64,000 nucleotides of DNA from CAVPUA01 sp963708805 (lineage in GTDB: Bacteria > Actinomycetota > Actinomycetes > Mycobacteriales > Jatrophihabitantaceae). The translations under genes and the position numbers were made by a program. The DNA lies in the NCBI GenBank assembly GCA_963708805.1, contig CAVPUA010000003.1, forward strand, positions 2,852,001 to 2,916,000, given 5' to 3'. Under the pieces are notes generated by a model that had not been told where the DNA came from, did no database searches, and worked only from the letters and a program-made list of their open reading frames with translations. Position 1 is the stretch's first letter. Each line of letters opens with the position of its first letter. Below are positions 63,563-64,000 of this stretch, in pieces.

Positions 63563-64000
63563 TCAGGTTTGCGAGCGCAACCGGGCCATGCCGTTGACGA
63601 ACGGAGGCAGGCCCGGGGCCTGCCCGTCGATCTGCGCCTCGCGGAGCCGGAAGCGCCAGACACCGTCCGTCCCCCGCTCGAGCTGGTCGAGATAGCGGCC
63701 GAAGACCCGCTGCACCGGCCGGCCCTCGTGCTCCATCAGGACGGTGAGGTAGGACACGCACGTCGCGGTGTCGCCGTCGACGTCGATCAGCGGCTCGATC
63801 AGCCCGTGCTGGTGGAACAGGTACGGACGGCGGGTGTGCTCGGCGATGAACGCCCGCAGCGCCGGGCGCCCGGTGACGTCCAGGGCGGTGTGGGTCGTGT
63901 GCCGGCCGTGCGCGAAGAAGCGGCCGTCCTCGGTGAAACAGTCCACCCAGGCGGCCTCCTCGCCGGCGTCGATGCTGTGGCCGTAGCGGTAGAGGGTGCG
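63563..64000 (-). CDS. SnoaL-like (NTF2 fold) protein, partial at the right edge
   Basis: The reverse frame enters at 64000 as RTLYRYGHSIDAGEEAAWVD, continues CFTEDGRFFAHGRHTTHTAL, GRPALRAFIAEHTRRPYLFHQHG and YLTVLMEHEGRPVQRVFGRY, and ends GLPPFVNGMARLRSQT at 63563. The Tyr/His/Asp arrangement is that of the SnoaL_4 ketosteroid-isomerase-like family, which includes small ring dehydratases and many unknowns. The start codon lies beyond the window. About 145 residues are visible. Confidence 0.8.
   Translation of the reverse strand, partial: RTLYRYGHSIDAGEEAAWVDCFTEDGRFFAHGRHTTHTALDVTGRPALRAFIAEHTRRPYLFHQHGLIEPLIDVDGDTATCVSYLTVLMEHEGRPVQRVFGRYLDQLERGTDGVWRFRLREAQIDGQAPGLPPFVNGMARLRSQT

Noticed and set aside
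1..64000. tRNA genes, CRISPR arrays, insertion sequences, prophage
   Set aside because: I saw no T-loop/acceptor pairs, spaced direct repeats, transposase motifs or phage structural genes. A computational scan would be needed for certainty.

Overview
The window is about 64 kb of very GC-rich DNA from an actinobacterium. Evidence for this: GTG starts are common, third codon positions are almost all G or C, and the gene content is actinobacterial (GlnE, GlnA1/GlnA2, DUF4191, DUF2017, the Mec-CysO-CysM sulfur pathway, F420 enzymes including Fgd, a PASTA-less Ser/Thr kinase, TIGR01777 next to SucB). Gene order resembles the lpd/sucB/lipB/lipA/glnA to glnE/nadE/glnA2/panB stretch of Streptomyces, while Fgd and CysM are strikingly mycobacteria-like. 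My inference is a deep-branching, Frankia/Jatrophihabitans-like lineage; species cannot be read from the sequence. No tRNA, CRISPR array, insertion sequence or prophage was seen. One structured RNA, RNase P, is present.

Layout. 1-9.6 kb: partial thioesterase, aldo/keto reductase, cobT, gcvT, pepA, lpd, sucB and a TIGR01777 epimerase (2-oxoacid dehydrogenase / glycine cleavage / lipoate users). 9.6-16.1 kb: membrane Ser/Thr kinase, lipB, lipA, DUF4191, RDD, then glnA1 behind a GlnR-type box. 16.2-23.3 kb: twin crcB fluoride channels, TfoX-like protein, VanX-like dipeptidase, lipoprotein, a 58-aa internally repeated protein, DksA-like zinc finger, acyl-CoA ligase, an unrecognised protein, and an MprF/AglD-type membrane protein. 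23.7-27.4 kb: one large secreted repeat protein. 27.4-31.1 kb: DUF2237, two F420-type proteins, CorA, Fgd. 31.2-36.9 kb: KAS III, PAP2 phosphatase, glnE, a small ORF, a GATase. 37-43 kb: three-gene ABC exporter, epimerase of odd composition with a repeat cluster, SDR. 43.1-52.4 kb: Ddn-like protein, glnA2, L,D-transpeptidase, nadE, panB, DrrAB-type exporter, RNB ribonuclease. 52.4-53.5 kb: histone-H1-like protein and rnpB. 53.5-64 kb: anion transporter, the clpS-DUF2017-mec-(small ORF)-cysO-cysM operon, pncB, DUF559-like protein between two related hairpins, pncA, serB, ctaD and a partial SnoaL-like gene.

Themes. Nitrogen: glnA1 (with its adenylylatable Tyr), glnE and glnA2. Lipoate/2-oxoacid metabolism: lipB, lipA, lpd, sucB, gcvT. 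NAD: nadE, pncB, pncA. Sulfur: CysO thiocarboxylate pathway. Cofactor F420: Fgd, a Ddn-like protein, a PPOX protein and an F420:NADP reductase-like protein.

Caution on quality. Many core genes are broken by single-base shifts, nearly all of them one extra base. They are dense in 1-20 kb and 24-36 kb, and almost absent from 21-23.7, 37-40.9, 42.2-53, 55.8-61 and 61.6-64 kb. Because the broken genes include glnA, lipB, sucB, gcvT, cysM and serB, I treat these as sequence errors and annotate each gene as one CDS across its shifts. Outer coordinates are given; internal breakpoints are approximate.
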